Assembly (NCBI RefSeq): GCF_000314005.1
Contig: NZ_JH980292.1
Span: forward strand, 4,500,121 to 4,564,120
From: Spirulina subsalsa PCC 9445
Lineage (GTDB): Bacteria; Cyanobacteriota; Cyanobacteriia; Cyanobacteriales; Spirulinaceae
Direction: 5' to 3'
DNA length: 64,000 nucleotides
Part shown: positions 34,425 through 43,569 of the stretch, one piece after another
Numbering within the stretch: the first letter of the stretch is position 1
Layout of the letters: each line of letters begins with the position of its first letter
The notes under the pieces: generated by a model
The model's database searches: none
Told to the model about the DNA's origin: nothing
What the model saw: the letters and a program-made list of their open reading frames with translations, nothing else
Program-made: the position numbers and the translations under genes

Positions 34425-34626
34425 TATTTTGACTTAATTTGGCAGAATTTGCCCAAAATTCCCCCTAAATCTGAAACCTATGTAAAGTTCAGCCCCTTTC
34501 CCCTCATATCTCCCTATCATGGATCAAAAAGGGGGAGTAGTTTTGTCGTGCCAATCGACAGGATTCTGGAGTGACCATCTTCTCAACTTCCCCTTGAGAA
34601 TTACTGCTCATCTTGGAGGGGAAAAT

Positions 34627-35715
34627 ATGACAACATCAGAGCAAGCTGTAACGTCATCCACAGCGCCATCAGTTGTCCCAGAGCAGGCATTAGATCGGGA
34701 TTGTACCACCTTATCCCGCCATGTCTTACAGCAAACCGTTAAAACACTTAATGCTCCCTCGCTATTGTCTCCTGAAGCCCAGGATATTAGCGCGATTATG
34801 AACCGAATCGCCCTCGCCGGGAAACTCATTGCAAGGCGCTTGAGTCGTGCCGGATTAATGGCAGGGGTATTAGGATTTACCGGAGAAGTGAACGTTCAAG
34901 GCGAGTCTGTAAAGAAAATGGACGTTTACGCCAATGATGTATTTATCTCTGTTTTTAAACAAAGTGGTCTGGTTTGTCGTTTAGCCTCGGAAGAGATGGA
35001 CAAACCCTATTACATCCCCGAAAATTGCCCCATTGGACGCTATACGTTGCTTTATGATCCTATTGATGGCTCGTCCAATGTTGATATTAATTTAAACGTG
35101 GGATCTATCTTTTCAATTCGTCAACAGGAGGGAGAAGATTTAGACGGCGAAGCAGTAGATTTATTGCAAGATGGACATAAACAAATTGCCGCCGGATATA
35201 TTCTTTATGGTCCTTCAACGGTTTTAGTTTATTCGGTGGGAGATGGGGTGCATTCGTTTATTTTAGACCCCAGTTTAGGCGAGTTTATTTTAGCAGAAGA
35301 AAATATCAAGATCCCTGAACATGGCCCGGTTTATAGTGTGAATGAGGGGAACTTCTGGCAGTGGGAAGAATCCTTACGAGACTATATCCGTTATGTTCAC
35401 CGTCACGAAGGCTACACCGCCCGTTACAGTGGCGCATTAGTGGGAGATATTCACCGGATTTTGTTACAAGGTGGTGTGTTTTTATATCCGGGAATGCTGA
35501 ATAAACCAGAGGGAAAGTTAAGACTACTTTATGAGTCTGCCCCCCTTGCTTTTTTGATTGAACAAGCTGGAGGAAAAGCCAGTACAGGAACTAATCGTTT
35601 ATTAGATGTCGTTCCCGATAAACTTCATTACCGTACCCCTTTAATTATTGGGAGTCCCCAAGATGTCCAGTTAGTCGAGTCCTTCATTCAAGACTACGCT
35701 AAACGCAATCAATAA
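34627..35715 (+). CDS. fbp: Fructose-1,6-bisphosphatase, class I
   Basis: 362 residues from ATG 34627, which has ggaggggaa just upstream; the open frame continues further back but without a start site of this quality. The metal-binding motif [19 protein letters not shown] is the class I signature, and SSNVDIN together with [10 protein letters not shown] confirms it. FBPase removes the C1 phosphate of fructose-1,6-bisphosphate for gluconeogenesis and the Calvin cycle. It heads a plus-strand block with tal, zwf and opcA. Cyanobacteria also have a class II bifunctional enzyme that can cover the Calvin cycle, so the share of flux through this one is unknown. Confidence 0.95.
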   Translation: MTTSEQAVTSSTAPSVVPEQALDRDCTTLSRHVLQQTVKTLNAPSLLSPEAQDISAIMNRIALAGKLIARRLSRAGLMAGVLGFTGEVNVQGESVKKMDVYANDVFISVFKQSGLVCRLASEEMDKPYYIPENCPIGRYTLLYDPIDGSSNVDINLNVGSIFSIRQQEGEDLDGEAVDLLQDGHKQIAAGYILYGPSTVLVYSVGDGVHSFILDPSLGEFILAEENIKIPEHGPVYSVNEGNFWQWEESLRDYIRYVHRHEGYTARYSGALVGDIHRILLQGGVFLYPGMLNKPEGKLRLLYESAPLAFLIEQAGGKASTGTNRLLDVVPDKLHYRTPLIIGSPQDVQLVESFIQDYAKRNQ

Positions 35716-35736
35716 CCAGTTTGTAGCTTGTAGTAG

Positions 35737-35830
35737 TTCGTAGGTTGGGTGTAGCGGCAGCGAAACCCAACGCCCCCCGCAACCAGTTTGTAGATTACGC
35801 ACAGCGCCAGCGAAACCCAATAAACCAACT
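35737..35830. repeat. Dispersed repeat with gttgggt/acccaac arms between fbp and tal
   Basis: gtaggttgggtgtagcggca with gcgaaacccaac forms an inverted arm pair; a second partial copy (accagtttgtagattacgca) follows. Such units are common in cyanobacterial intergenic DNA. No coding potential. Confidence 0.55.
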
Positions 35831-35868
35831 CTTATCAATCATCAATTCCCCATCTAAGGAGGTCGATT

Positions 35869-37017
35869 ATGACTACAACCAACCCAATTTTAGACATTGA
35901 AAAACAATACGGCCAAAGTATTTGGCTTGATAACCTAAGTCGAGATTTAATTGAGTCCGGGGAATTAGCCAGCTTAATTGAAACTCGGGGCATTCATGGC
36001 ATTACGTCTAACCCAGCGATTTTTGAAAAGGCGATCGCAGGCAATAAAATCTATGACACAGCCATCCGCGCCGGAATTGAAGCCGGACAGTCCACCCTAG
36101 AGATTTATGAGTCCCTCGTATTCGACGACATCCGCAACGCCTGTGATGTCTTTAAGCCCGTCTACGAAGCCACCCAAGGACTTGATGGCTATGTCAGCAT
36201 TGAAGTCCCCCCCAACCTAGCCAAAGACACCGACAGCACCATCCAAGAAGCCATCCGGTATTATCAAGCCATTAATCGGGAAAACGTCATGATTAAAATT
36301 CCTGGCACCCCCGAAGGTCTCCCCGCCGTTGAAGCCGTTATTGCAGAAGGAATCAACGTCAACGTCACCCTACTCTTTTCCGTCCAGAGTTACATTGACA
36401 CCGCTTGGGCTTACATCAAAGGCCTCGAAAAACGGGCAGCCCAAGGCCAACCCATTCATAACATCGCCTCCGTTGCCAGCTTCTTCCTCAGTCGTATTGA
36501 TAGCAACATAGATGACCGTCTGGATACCAAAATCAAAGCCGGAGTCAGTCAGGACGTAGCCAGCAAACTCATTGCCCTCAAAGGCAAAATCGCCATTGCT
36601 AACGCTAAAATTGCCTATCAACACTATAAAGAAATTTTCGGCGGCGAACGGTGGCAAACCCTAGCCGCCAAAGGAGCCAAAGTGCAACGCCTCCTCTGGG
36701 CGAGTACCAGCACCAAAAACCCCGAATACAGCGATGTCATGTATGTAGACGAACTCATTGGCCCCGACACCGTGAACACCCTTCCCCCCCAAACCGTAGA
36801 AGCTTGTGCTGATCACTGTGATCCCGCGAATCGGATTGAGTCTGACCTCGAAACGGCGAAACAGTACATCAGTACACTACAAGATCCCGACGTGGACATT
36901 AATCTAGATGCGGTCATGGCCGAATTGTTAGAAGAAGGCATTGATAAATTTATCAAACCCTTCGACTCCCTCATGGCTTCCCTCGAAGACAAAGTTAAAC
37001 AACTCGCCACCGTCTAG
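35869..37017 (+). CDS. tal: Transaldolase
   Basis: 382 residues, the longer transaldolase type of cyanobacteria. The start ATG has a strong ribosome site (aaggagg, seven bases before). Motifs seen: SIWLDNLSRDLIESG (N-terminus), GITSNPAIFEKAIAG, and VMIKIPGTPEGLPAVE with the Schiff-base Lys near residue 142, followed by NVTLLFSVQSYIDTA and SRIDSNIDDRLD. It moves a dihydroxyacetone unit between sugar phosphates in the pentose phosphate pathway, in the cytoplasm. It lies between fbp and zwf, in the same direction. Confidence 0.95.
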   Translation: MTTTNPILDIEKQYGQSIWLDNLSRDLIESGELASLIETRGIHGITSNPAIFEKAIAGNKIYDTAIRAGIEAGQSTLEIYESLVFDDIRNACDVFKPVYEATQGLDGYVSIEVPPNLAKDTDSTIQEAIRYYQAINRENVMIKIPGTPEGLPAVEAVIAEGINVNVTLLFSVQSYIDTAWAYIKGLEKRAAQGQPIHNIASVASFFLSRIDSNIDDRLDTKIKAGVSQDVASKLIALKGKIAIANAKIAYQHYKEIFGGERWQTLAAKGAKVQRLLWASTSTKNPEYSDVMYVDELIGPDTVNTLPPQTVEACADHCDPANRIESDLETAKQYISTLQDPDVDINLDAVMAELLEEGIDKFIKPFDSLMASLEDKVKQLATV

Positions 37018-37020
37018 TTA

Positions 37021-37143
37021 ATGGGGGCCTGCTGAAAGGGAATAGGGAATAGGTAATAGGTGAATCGGTAGGAGTTTTTGCTGTTCACGATTCCCCCTCT
37101 CCCTCTCTCCCCCTCTCCCGACTCCCAGACTTTTTCAGTAATC
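37021..37143. repeat. MITE-like relic between tal and zwf
   Basis: Starts ggcctgctgaaaggg and ends actttttcagtaatcact, both decayed forms of the 6439-type ends, with gggaatagggaataggtaat and ccctctccc arrays between. No gene. Confidence 0.55.
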
Positions 37144-37173
37144 ACTACTTCTCAATTCTTCCAATTCCTGCCC

Positions 37174-38703
37174 ATGATAACCCTGCAAGAAAACCCCCTG
37201 CGCGTTGGACTTCAACAAGAACGAACCCCCGAACCCCTGATTTTAACTATCTTTGGGGCATCGGGCGACCTGACTCAACGGAAATTAGTTCCCGCCCTCT
37301 ATCAACTCAAACAAGAACGCCGCCTTCCCCCCGAAATCACCATTGTTGGGGTAGCGCGTCGAGATTGGAGTGACGACTATTTCCGGGAACAAATGCGCCA
37401 AGGTGTGGAAGAATTTGGCGGGGGCATTGGTAGCGAGGCCGTCTGGAACGATTTCGCCCAAGGCCTCTTTTACTGTTCCGGCAACATGGACGAGGCCGCC
37501 AGTTACGAGAAACTTAACACCCTCCTCGGTGAACTCGACGGCAAACGCGGCACCCGGGGCAACCGTGTTTTTTACCTCGCTGTTTCCCCTAACTTCTTTG
37601 TCCCCGGTTTAAGAAACCTTGGAGCCGCCGGAATGCTCAAAGACCCCATTAAAAACCGGGTGGTGATAGAAAAACCCTTTGGTAAGGATTTAGGCAGTGC
37701 CAAGGCTCTAAATCGGGTCGTTCAGGAAGTTTGCCGGGAAGATCAGGTATACCGGATTGACCACTATTTGGGCAAAGAAACGGTACAAAATATCCTCGTG
37801 TTCCGTTTTGCTAATGCCATTTTTGAACCCCTTTGGAATCGGAACTATGTTGATCATATTCAAATCACCGTCGCCGAAAGTGTGGGGGTAGAAGACCGGG
37901 CGGGCTATTATGAAACCTCTGGCGCACTGCGGGATATGGTACAAAACCACCTCATGCAGCTTTTAGCTATCACCGCCATGGATGCCCCCAATTCTCTTGA
38001 TGCGGACAGTATCCGCAATGAAAAGGTGAAAGTCTTTCAGGCCATGCACTTGGCTGATACCCAAAACCTAGATCGTTCGGCCATTCGGGGGCAGTATTCC
38101 GCCGGGTGGATGAAGGGGAAACCCATTCCGGGGTATCGGGAAGAACCGGGGGTTAAACCGGGTACGACTACCCCGACCTTTGTGGCGATGAAGTTAATGA
38201 TTGATAACTGGCGCTGGAAAGGGGTGCCGTTTTATTTGCGCACGGGGAAACGTTTACCTAAAAAGGTGAGTGAAATTGCCATTCAGTTTAAGGAGGTGCC
38301 GTTGCTGATTTTCCAGTCGGCCGCCCAACAAACCAGTCCTAATATTCTGGCTATGCGCATTCAACCCAATGAGGGGATTAATTTACGCTTTGAGGCGAAA
38401 ATGCCGGGGCCGGATTTGCGGACGCGGACGGTGGATATGGACTTCAGTTATGGGAGTTCTTTTGGTATGGAAACGGCAGATGCTTACAATCGTTTGTTGT
38501 TGGATTGTATGTTAGGGGATCAAACGCTGTTTACCCGGGGGGATGAGGTAGAGGAGGCTTGGCGGGTGGTGACTCCGGCGTTGGCGGCTTGGGATGCTCC
38601 GGCTGATCCGGCTACAATTCCTCAGTATGAGGCTGGAACTTGGCAACCGACGGAGGCTGAGTTTTTGATTAATCGCGATGGACGGCGTTGGCGCAGGTTG
38701 TAA
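37174..38703 (+). CDS. zwf: Glucose-6-phosphate 1-dehydrogenase
   Basis: 509 residues from ATG 37174 ([17 protein letters not shown], the usual cyanobacterial N-terminus). The NADP-binding motif [19 protein letters not shown] and the active-site motif [20 protein letters not shown] are intact. It oxidises glucose-6-phosphate to gluconolactone phosphate and makes NADPH, mainly in the dark. In cyanobacteria the enzyme needs OpcA for full activity and responds to thioredoxin; the product of the next gene is OpcA. The upstream frame extends into the repeat at 37078 but lacks a start signal. Confidence 0.96.
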   Translation: MITLQENPLRVGLQQERTPEPLILTIFGASGDLTQRKLVPALYQLKQERRLPPEITIVGVARRDWSDDYFREQMRQGVEEFGGGIGSEAVWNDFAQGLFYCSGNMDEAASYEKLNTLLGELDGKRGTRGNRVFYLAVSPNFFVPGLRNLGAAGMLKDPIKNRVVIEKPFGKDLGSAKALNRVVQEVCREDQVYRIDHYLGKETVQNILVFRFANAIFEPLWNRNYVDHIQITVAESVGVEDRAGYYETSGALRDMVQNHLMQLLAITAMDAPNSLDADSIRNEKVKVFQAMHLADTQNLDRSAIRGQYSAGWMKGKPIPGYREEPGVKPGTTTPTFVAMKLMIDNWRWKGVPFYLRTGKRLPKKVSEIAIQFKEVPLLIFQSAAQQTSPNILAMRIQPNEGINLRFEAKMPGPDLRTRTVDMDFSYGSSFGMETADAYNRLLLDCMLGDQTLFTRGDEVEEAWRVVTPALAAWDAPADPATIPQYEAGTWQPTEAEFLINRDGRRWRRL

Positions 38704-38736
38704 GGTCTGATCTGCTCTAGCTCGCTGTTCAGGGGA

Positions 38737-38770
38737 TTTATCCCCCCCTAGCCCCCCTTTGGAAGGGGGG
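38737..38770 (+). repeat. C-run/G-run hairpin repeat between zwf and opcA
   Basis: ccccccctagcccccctttg followed by gaaggggggg forms a long G/C hairpin of a type common between cyanobacterial genes. It could attenuate transcription into opcA. The following acttgtcaagattg block is shared with 23160 and 59440. Confidence 0.6.
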
Positions 38771-38834
38771 GACAATACGGGCTTAACTTGTCAAGATTGT
38801 CTATTCCCTATTACCCATTACCTATTACCTGATT

Positions 38835-40202
38835 ATGGTTCCAACTTCCCCCCCTTTGGTTTCTCTCCAAGCCCCTAAAGATGTTTCGATTGATGAAATT
38901 GAGGCATCTTTACGGGATATTTGGCAAAACTATAGTTCTGGTGAAGAGGGTTTAGCGGCCACTCGCGCTACAACCTTTAGTTTTCTGATTTATGAACCTG
39001 ATGGTACTCAATTGTTGTTGGCGGCGTTAGGGTTCTATACGGGGCCGATTGATGGCATTTCGGGTGCTCGCACTGAGGCGGCGATTAAGGCGGCACAAAA
39101 GGTCTATGATTTTGAGGTGACGGGTAAATCCGATGAGGCGTTTATCAAACGGCTTAAGGCGGAGTTTGAACAGTTGACGGTGTTGGATAAACAAACGCCG
39201 GATAATTTGCGGGCGGCGTTGCAGTATGCGCCGGATTTGGATGGGGCAGGGGTGGCTGATGCGATCGCCTCCTCCAATCCTTGCCGCATCATCACCCTTT
39301 GCCCCACCACCGGGGCTGATGAAGGGGTACAAGCCCAAGTGTCCGCCTACTGCCCCATTCAAAAGCGCAGTAGCAGCACCTTAATTTGTTGTGAATATAT
39401 CAACCTACGCGGCACCGCAGAAGCCCTAGAACGGATTGGGGGCATTATTTCCGCCCTCATGATCCCCGACTTACCGAAATTCATCTGGTGGAAAGCAACT
39501 CCCCAATCGGACTATGGATTGTTCCAGCGCTTGGTGAAAAATTGCGACACTATTATTGTGGACTCCAGTAGTTTCAGCCATGCCGAAGAGGATTTAAATT
39601 GTATCGGGGGGTTAATTGCCCAAGGATTGCCCATTGCGGATTTAAATTGGCGGCGGATTGCCCCTTGGCAAGAGTTAGCGGCGGAAGCTTTTGATCCCCC
39701 TGAACGTCGTTTACAAATTTGGGAAGTGGATCAAGTGGTGATTGACTATGAAAAGGGCAATCCTTCCCAAGCCTTATTATATTTAGGGTGGTTAGCCAGT
39801 CGGTTACAGTGGAAACCGATTTCCTATGAGTATGAAGGGGGGGATTATGATATCCGTCGTATTCGTTTTGTGGGGAAAGAACAGCGTCAAATTGCTGTCG
39901 AGTTGGCGGGTATTCCTACGGCGGATTGGGGGGATATTCCGGGGGATTTAATTAGTTTAAAACTGGACTCTACCAACCGCGAGGCGGATTGTTGTACGGT
40001 GTTATGTTCGGAAACTACGGGCTGTATGCGTATGGAATCAGGAGGGGGCGCTCAGTCTTGCCGGATTAATCAAGTGAGTTCTCTTTCTGACCAAAAAACG
40101 GAACAGTTATTGGGTCAACAATTGCAACGTTGGGGGAAAGATATGCTCTATGAAGAGAGTATGGTTTTAACCTATGAAATGTTGCAGTTGATGGAGAAAT
40201 AA
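38835..40202 (+). CDS. opcA: Glucose-6-phosphate dehydrogenase assembly/activator protein OpcA
   Basis: 455 residues. The N-terminal part has IEASLRDIWQNYSSGEEGLA, followed by a peptidoglycan-binding-like helical fold at about 60-110 (LLAALGFYTGPIDGISGART). The C-terminal OpcA domain has WWKATPQSDYGLFQRLVKNC and DSSSFSHAEEDLN. OpcA activates the Zwf tetramer and is redox-regulated; cysteines that can pair are present (CCTVLCSETTGC). Located directly after zwf; ends with a perfect GGGGGAATTC hairpin. Cytoplasmic. Confidence 0.95.
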   Translation: MVPTSPPLVSLQAPKDVSIDEIEASLRDIWQNYSSGEEGLAATRATTFSFLIYEPDGTQLLLAALGFYTGPIDGISGARTEAAIKAAQKVYDFEVTGKSDEAFIKRLKAEFEQLTVLDKQTPDNLRAALQYAPDLDGAGVADAIASSNPCRIITLCPTTGADEGVQAQVSAYCPIQKRSSSTLICCEYINLRGTAEALERIGGIISALMIPDLPKFIWWKATPQSDYGLFQRLVKNCDTIIVDSSSFSHAEEDLNCIGGLIAQGLPIADLNWRRIAPWQELAAEAFDPPERRLQIWEVDQVVIDYEKGNPSQALLYLGWLASRLQWKPISYEYEGGDYDIRRIRFVGKEQRQIAVELAGIPTADWGDIPGDLISLKLDSTNREADCCTVLCSETTGCMRMESGGGAQSCRINQVSSLSDQKTEQLLGQQLQRWGKDMLYEESMVLTYEMLQLMEK

Positions 40203-40223
40203 CAGTAACAATCGGTTGTGGTG

Positions 40224-40245
40224 GGGGGAATTCGTGAATTCCCCC
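40224..40245 (+). terminator. Perfect hairpin after opcA
   Basis: gggggaattc and gaattccccc pair completely around gt. The stem is strong but no T-run follows, so it may stabilise the mRNA end rather than terminate transcription. Confidence 0.5.
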
Positions 40246-40313
40246 TAGGATGTGGGTTAAAAGTTCTCAACAGGGGGCTAGCGTCTGGTGTTATTCAGTC
40301 AACCCTAGATACA

Positions 40314-40475
40314 ATGGCACGTCAACGGAAAAAATCTGACATCCCCAGCAAAATCTGTCCAGTGTGCGATCGCCCTTTTAATTGGCGCAAAAAATGGGCG
40401 GACTGTTGGGATGAGGTCAAATACTGTTCGGATCGGTGTCGCAGACGACGGTCAACAGGAAACAAGAATTATTAA
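40314..40475 (+). CDS. DUF2256 zinc-binding small protein
   Basis: 53 residues from ATG 40314, rich in Lys and Arg, with two cysteine pairs: KICPVCDRPFNWRKKW and KYCSDRCRRRR. This is the DUF2256 signature, a short zinc ribbon found widely beside DNA- or photolyase-related genes. Function unknown; a small nucleic-acid- or protein-binding role is likely. It stands between opcA and the convergent lepB gene. Confidence 0.8.
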   Translation: MARQRKKSDIPSKICPVCDRPFNWRKKWADCWDEVKYCSDRCRRRRSTGNKNY

Positions 40476-40552
40476 TCTGTCAACCTGACTTGGGTTAAGC
40501 GTCTATCAGCACTGTGTCAAATGATGAATTCTCAATTTCTCTACCCCCCCAA

Positions 40553-41116
40553 TTAATCAAACCTACTCCCCAGACGGTTTAACGGCCAAATGCGCACCAT
40601 CGCCCGCCCAATAATATTGTCAGCCGGAACAACCCCCCAGACAAAGGAATCACAGCTTTTATTGCGATTATCTCCTAATACTAAATAAGAATCTGCTGCC
40701 ACTGTTGGGAAAGTCCCCTCATAATTAGGCGGTTCATTAATATAATTCTCCGTTAAGGCTTGCCCATTGACAAAAATCTGTCCCCCCGTTACCTCGATTT
40801 TATCCCCCGGCAAACCAATCACCCGTTTAATATAAGCATCTCGGATGGGTAGTGTTTTCGTCGGATCACATTTCAGTGCCGTATCAGGAGGGTAAAACAC
40901 GATAATTTCCCCCCGGTAGGGAGTGCGGAAACGTAACGTCACCTTGTCAATAATGAGACGATCATTCACTTGCAGCGTCGGTAACATCGACTCTGAGGGA
41001 ATATAGCGAACATCCCCTAAAAAAGTCCGGATAATTAACGCTAAAACAATGCTCGTCCCTACAATAGAGCCAATTTCGACCCACACATTAGTGGGTTTTT
41101 CCTGCTTTTCGCTCAC
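40553..41116 (-). CDS. lepB: Signal peptidase I
   Basis: 187 residues from GTG 41116, which has aggag upstream; the open frame extends further but the extension is not family-like. One N-terminal membrane helix (VGTSIVLALIIRTFL), then the catalytic Ser in YIPSESMLPTL, box C with Lys in YIKRVIGLPGDKIE, and box E DSYLVLGDNRNKSCDSFVWG. Signal peptidase I cleaves Sec and Tat signal peptides at the periplasmic face; in cyanobacteria it also acts at the thylakoid membrane. The gene is divergent from furB, with about 240 bases between the two starts. Confidence 0.93.
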   Translation of the reverse strand: MSEKQEKPTNVWVEIGSIVGTSIVLALIIRTFLGDVRYIPSESMLPTLQVNDRLIIDKVTLRFRTPYRGEIIVFYPPDTALKCDPTKTLPIRDAYIKRVIGLPGDKIEVTGGQIFVNGQALTENYINEPPNYEGTFPTVAADSYLVLGDNRNKSCDSFVWGVVPADNIIGRAMVRIWPLNRLGSRFD

Positions 41117-41356
41117 CAGTTTCTCTCCTGATTGTCCTGATCTACTATATCCACTGTGGGTCGTAATTGACCGAAGAGCGGGGAAAGGTCTAGAGACACA
41201 ACGCTTGCGGTTTTGGCAGTCAACAGCATGAGCCATTTACTCATTACTGTTCACGCGCTCAGATATTTGCTAAAGATTCTCAATTATTGGGACTTGTTGC
41301 AAGTTATCCTGAAAAAGGGCTATGCTTGTCAACAAGTCGTTTTTCCTGAGAATTCT

Positions 41357-41878
41357 ATGCTTCCTTACACAGCCACCACCTTAAAAGCAGAATTAAACTC
41401 CCGAGGCTGGCGCTTAACTCCCCAACGAGAAAAAATCCTCCACGTTTTCCAAAATTTGCCCCGAGGCAACCATTTAAGCGCAGAGGAGTTATATTCATTA
41501 CTCGACCAACGAGGGGAAACCATTAGTCTATCGACGATCTACCGTAGTGTAAAACTGATGGCACGGATGGGGATTTTACGAGAATTGGAACTGGCAGAAG
41601 GTCATAAGCATTATGAACTCAACCAACCCTATCCTCACCATCACCATCATATGGTTTGTATTCAATGCAATAAAACCACCGAGTTTAACAATGATTCGAT
41701 TTTGAAACATAGTCTCAAACAGGTGGAAAAATTCGGGTTTCAACTGATTGATTGTCAATTAACGGTTATGACCATTTGTCCCGAAGCATTGCGTTTAGGT
41801 TGGCCTTCTGCCTTGCCGAGTAATTGGTCTTGTTCTAGGGTCATTTCGGAAACCCCCCTAGAAGACGAAGAGAATTAA
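41357..41878 (+). CDS. furB: Fur-family repressor, FurB/Zur-like
   Basis: 173 residues from ATG 41357. The N-terminus SRGWRLTPQREKILHVFQNL, ISLSTIYRSVKLMARMGIL and HYELNQPYPHHHHHMVCIQC are closest in memory to cyanobacterial FurB/Zur, a zinc-responsive repressor. The histidine cluster and CIQC match metal sites. The second structural pair usually CxxC appears as CPEA and, 16 residues on, a lone Cys in WSCSR, so the structural zinc site may differ. DNA-binding dimers control zinc uptake genes. The stop overlaps the end of the convergent sufE-like gene by three bases. Assignment as FurB rather than FurA or PerR is by likeness only. Confidence 0.82.
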   Translation: MLPYTATTLKAELNSRGWRLTPQREKILHVFQNLPRGNHLSAEELYSLLDQRGETISLSTIYRSVKLMARMGILRELELAEGHKHYELNQPYPHHHHHMVCIQCNKTTEFNNDSILKHSLKQVEKFGFQLIDCQLTVMTICPEALRLGWPSALPSNWSCSRVISETPLEDEEN

Positions 41879-42318
41879 GCTTGTTGACTGGCTAGTTGAA
41901 ACCCTAATGCTTTTTTCTTCATCATTTGAAAAATATTGTAAAAACCATTGGCACGGGATGGGGTAAGACTGACTCGTAATCCCGTTTCTTCAATAAAGTC
42001 TGGGGTGACAGCAAGGATTTCTTCGGGGGTTAATTCATTGAGTCCTTCAATGAGTAAGGCGACTAACCCTTTCACTAATTGAGCGTCGGAGTCCCCATGA
42101 TAAATTACTTTACCATCCACTAAATCGGCGGTGATGAACACTTGAGAGACGCAGCCATGTACCTTGTTTTCTGGGGTTTTATCTTGGTCGGCCATCGGAT
42201 CTAATCGGTTGGCATACCAGAGCAATTGTTGATAACGTTGTTTTGGGTCTGTGCGGCGCTTGAAACGTTGCACAATTTTGTCCAGTGTTGGGGGTAAGGG
42301 GTGAGCGGTCGATGACAT
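41875..42318 (-). CDS. sufE: SufE-family cysteine desulfurase sulfur acceptor
   Basis: 147 residues. The core has KQRYQQLLWYANRL, NKVHGCVSQVFI with the sulfur-accepting Cys56, then SDAQLVKGLVALLIEGLNEL and a C-terminal SRANGFYNIFQMM. SufE takes a persulfide from the SufS desulfurase and passes it to SufBCD for Fe-S assembly. The sufBCDS genes are elsewhere. ATG at 42316-42318; the 3' end overlaps that of furB by 4 bases (tail to tail). Confidence 0.93.
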   Translation of the reverse strand: MSSTAHPLPPTLDKIVQRFKRRTDPKQRYQQLLWYANRLDPMADQDKTPENKVHGCVSQVFITADLVDGKVIYHGDSDAQLVKGLVALLIEGLNELTPEEILAVTPDFIEETGLRVSLTPSRANGFYNIFQMMKKKALGFQLASQQA

Positions 42319-42429
42319 GAGGTCGTAAGTTTCGTTAAACTATCTTGTAGATTCGTTACTGATCTTAACACTCCTGTTCCGACCCGGAAAAAGTTCTCTG
42401 ACTGTTAACCGTTTTCCCTAACATTTTGC

Positions 42430-43290
42430 ATGAAAGAATCCCTCCCAGAATCAGAGGTTATGAGTTGCCCGGTTTGTGAGCAATGGATTAATCCGGACGT
42501 GCCGGCTTGTCCCCATTGTGGCTGTATTCTGTGGCACGATGAACCTAGGACTTCGGAGCGTTGGTTGACTCACCAGCGTTTTATTGCGATCGCCATTTGG
42601 GGCTGTAGTCTCCTCTACATTGCCACCCTTATCCTCAGTGGTTCAAGCATTGGGGGGGTAGGGATGATGAATTTTTTAGCCCCCAATACCTTTGCTTTAG
42701 TTCTCTTTGGGGCAACCGGGGCGATTCCTGTCTTTGAATTAGGGCGCTGGTGGACTGTTTTAAGTGCCGCTTGGTTACATGGCAGTTTATTACATATTGT
42801 CTTCAATATGTTGTGGGTGAGGGATTTGGGGGCTGGGGTGGGTCAGGTTTACGGGGCGAGTCGTTTGGTGGTGATCTACACCTGCGCGGCCATCACAGGG
42901 GCCTTTTTAAGCAGTTTAGCCGGGGTTTATCTCTTGGATGCTCCCGCCCTCTTTCACGGGGCGCAGTTGTCTGTAGGGGCTTCTGGAGCCATTTTCGGGC
43001 TGTTTGGGGCGCTGGTATCCTATGGTCAGAAAATGCGCAATCGTAACTTGCGACGCAAAGCCCTGTCCTATGCGGTGGTGTTGTTTGTTTTTGGGGTCAT
43101 TATGCCCAACGTGGACAACTGGGGGCATTTAGGGGGCTTTCTGGGGGGATATCTCCTCACCCAACTCCCCGGATTCCATCCCGAGGATTCTTGGGGGAAA
43201 TGGGGGGAAGGGATTGCGATCGCCTGTTTGCTCCTCACCCTAGCCAGTGTGGTGGTTTCTGTCCTAGATATCTTGGTCTGGCGTTCCTAG
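42430..43290 (+). CDS. Rhomboid-family intramembrane serine protease with N-terminal zinc ribbon
   Basis: 286 residues. An N-terminal zinc ribbon (CPVCEQWINPDVPACPHCGC, with CPxC and CPHC) is followed by about six transmembrane helices. The catalytic dyad is visible as Ser185 in SVGASGAIFG and His233 in NWGHLGGFLGG; the L1-loop WR-like stretch is WLHGSLLHIVFNM. Rhomboids cut helices within the membrane. The cytoplasmic zinc ribbon could recognise a partner. ATG 42430 has no strong ribosome site. A MITE-like relic follows. Confidence 0.88.
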   Translation: MKESLPESEVMSCPVCEQWINPDVPACPHCGCILWHDEPRTSERWLTHQRFIAIAIWGCSLLYIATLILSGSSIGGVGMMNFLAPNTFALVLFGATGAIPVFELGRWWTVLSAAWLHGSLLHIVFNMLWVRDLGAGVGQVYGASRLVVIYTCAAITGAFLSSLAGVYLLDAPALFHGAQLSVGASGAIFGLFGALVSYGQKMRNRNLRRKALSYAVVLFVFGVIMPNVDNWGHLGGFLGGYLLTQLPGFHPEDSWGKWGEGIAIACLLLTLASVVVSVLDILVWRS

Positions 43291-43291
43291 A

Positions 43292-43345
43292 TAGGGTCTG
43301 CTGAATAACTGGGCTAGGGAACGGGGAGCAGGGAGCAGGGGAGAG
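43292..43345. repeat. MITE-like left-end relic
   Basis: agggtctgctgaataactgg, then ctagggaacggggagcaggg; the left end of the 6439-type family, without its right partner. It lies directly after the rhomboid stop. Confidence 0.6.
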
Positions 43346-43437
43346 GGGTTAGAAACTGTTCGGTAATTTCTACCCATAACTAGACAAAACTAACGGAACG
43401 TCTATATATTGAGAGTAGTCCTGATTGGCATCAAGTT

Positions 43438-43518
43438 ATGGGAGACTCTCAAATGACTATTTCAATAGGGAATGCGGCTAAAGAGCTAGGTGTCTCTGTA
43501 AAGACTGTTCGGAGGTAG
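43438..43518 (+). pseudogene. IS607 TnpA (serine recombinase) N-terminal stub
   Basis: 26 codons ending with TAG encode MTISIGNAAKELGVSVKTVRR (21 residues here preceded by five), the MerR-like HTH start of IS607 TnpA. The family continues RW; here the next codon is TAG where TGG is expected. In-frame sequence continues VDMG and then loses homology about 45 bases before tnpB, so the recombinase domain is deleted. Confidence 0.75.
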
Positions 43519-43569
43519 GTAGATATGGGTATATATTAGAGAAGTCAAGAAAACATTGGAGGTCGAACA

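Noticed and set aside
43438-43518. A small HTH regulator gene
   Set aside because: The 26 codons match the N-terminus of IS607 TnpA and end at TAG where Trp is expected; it is a stub, not a separate regulator.
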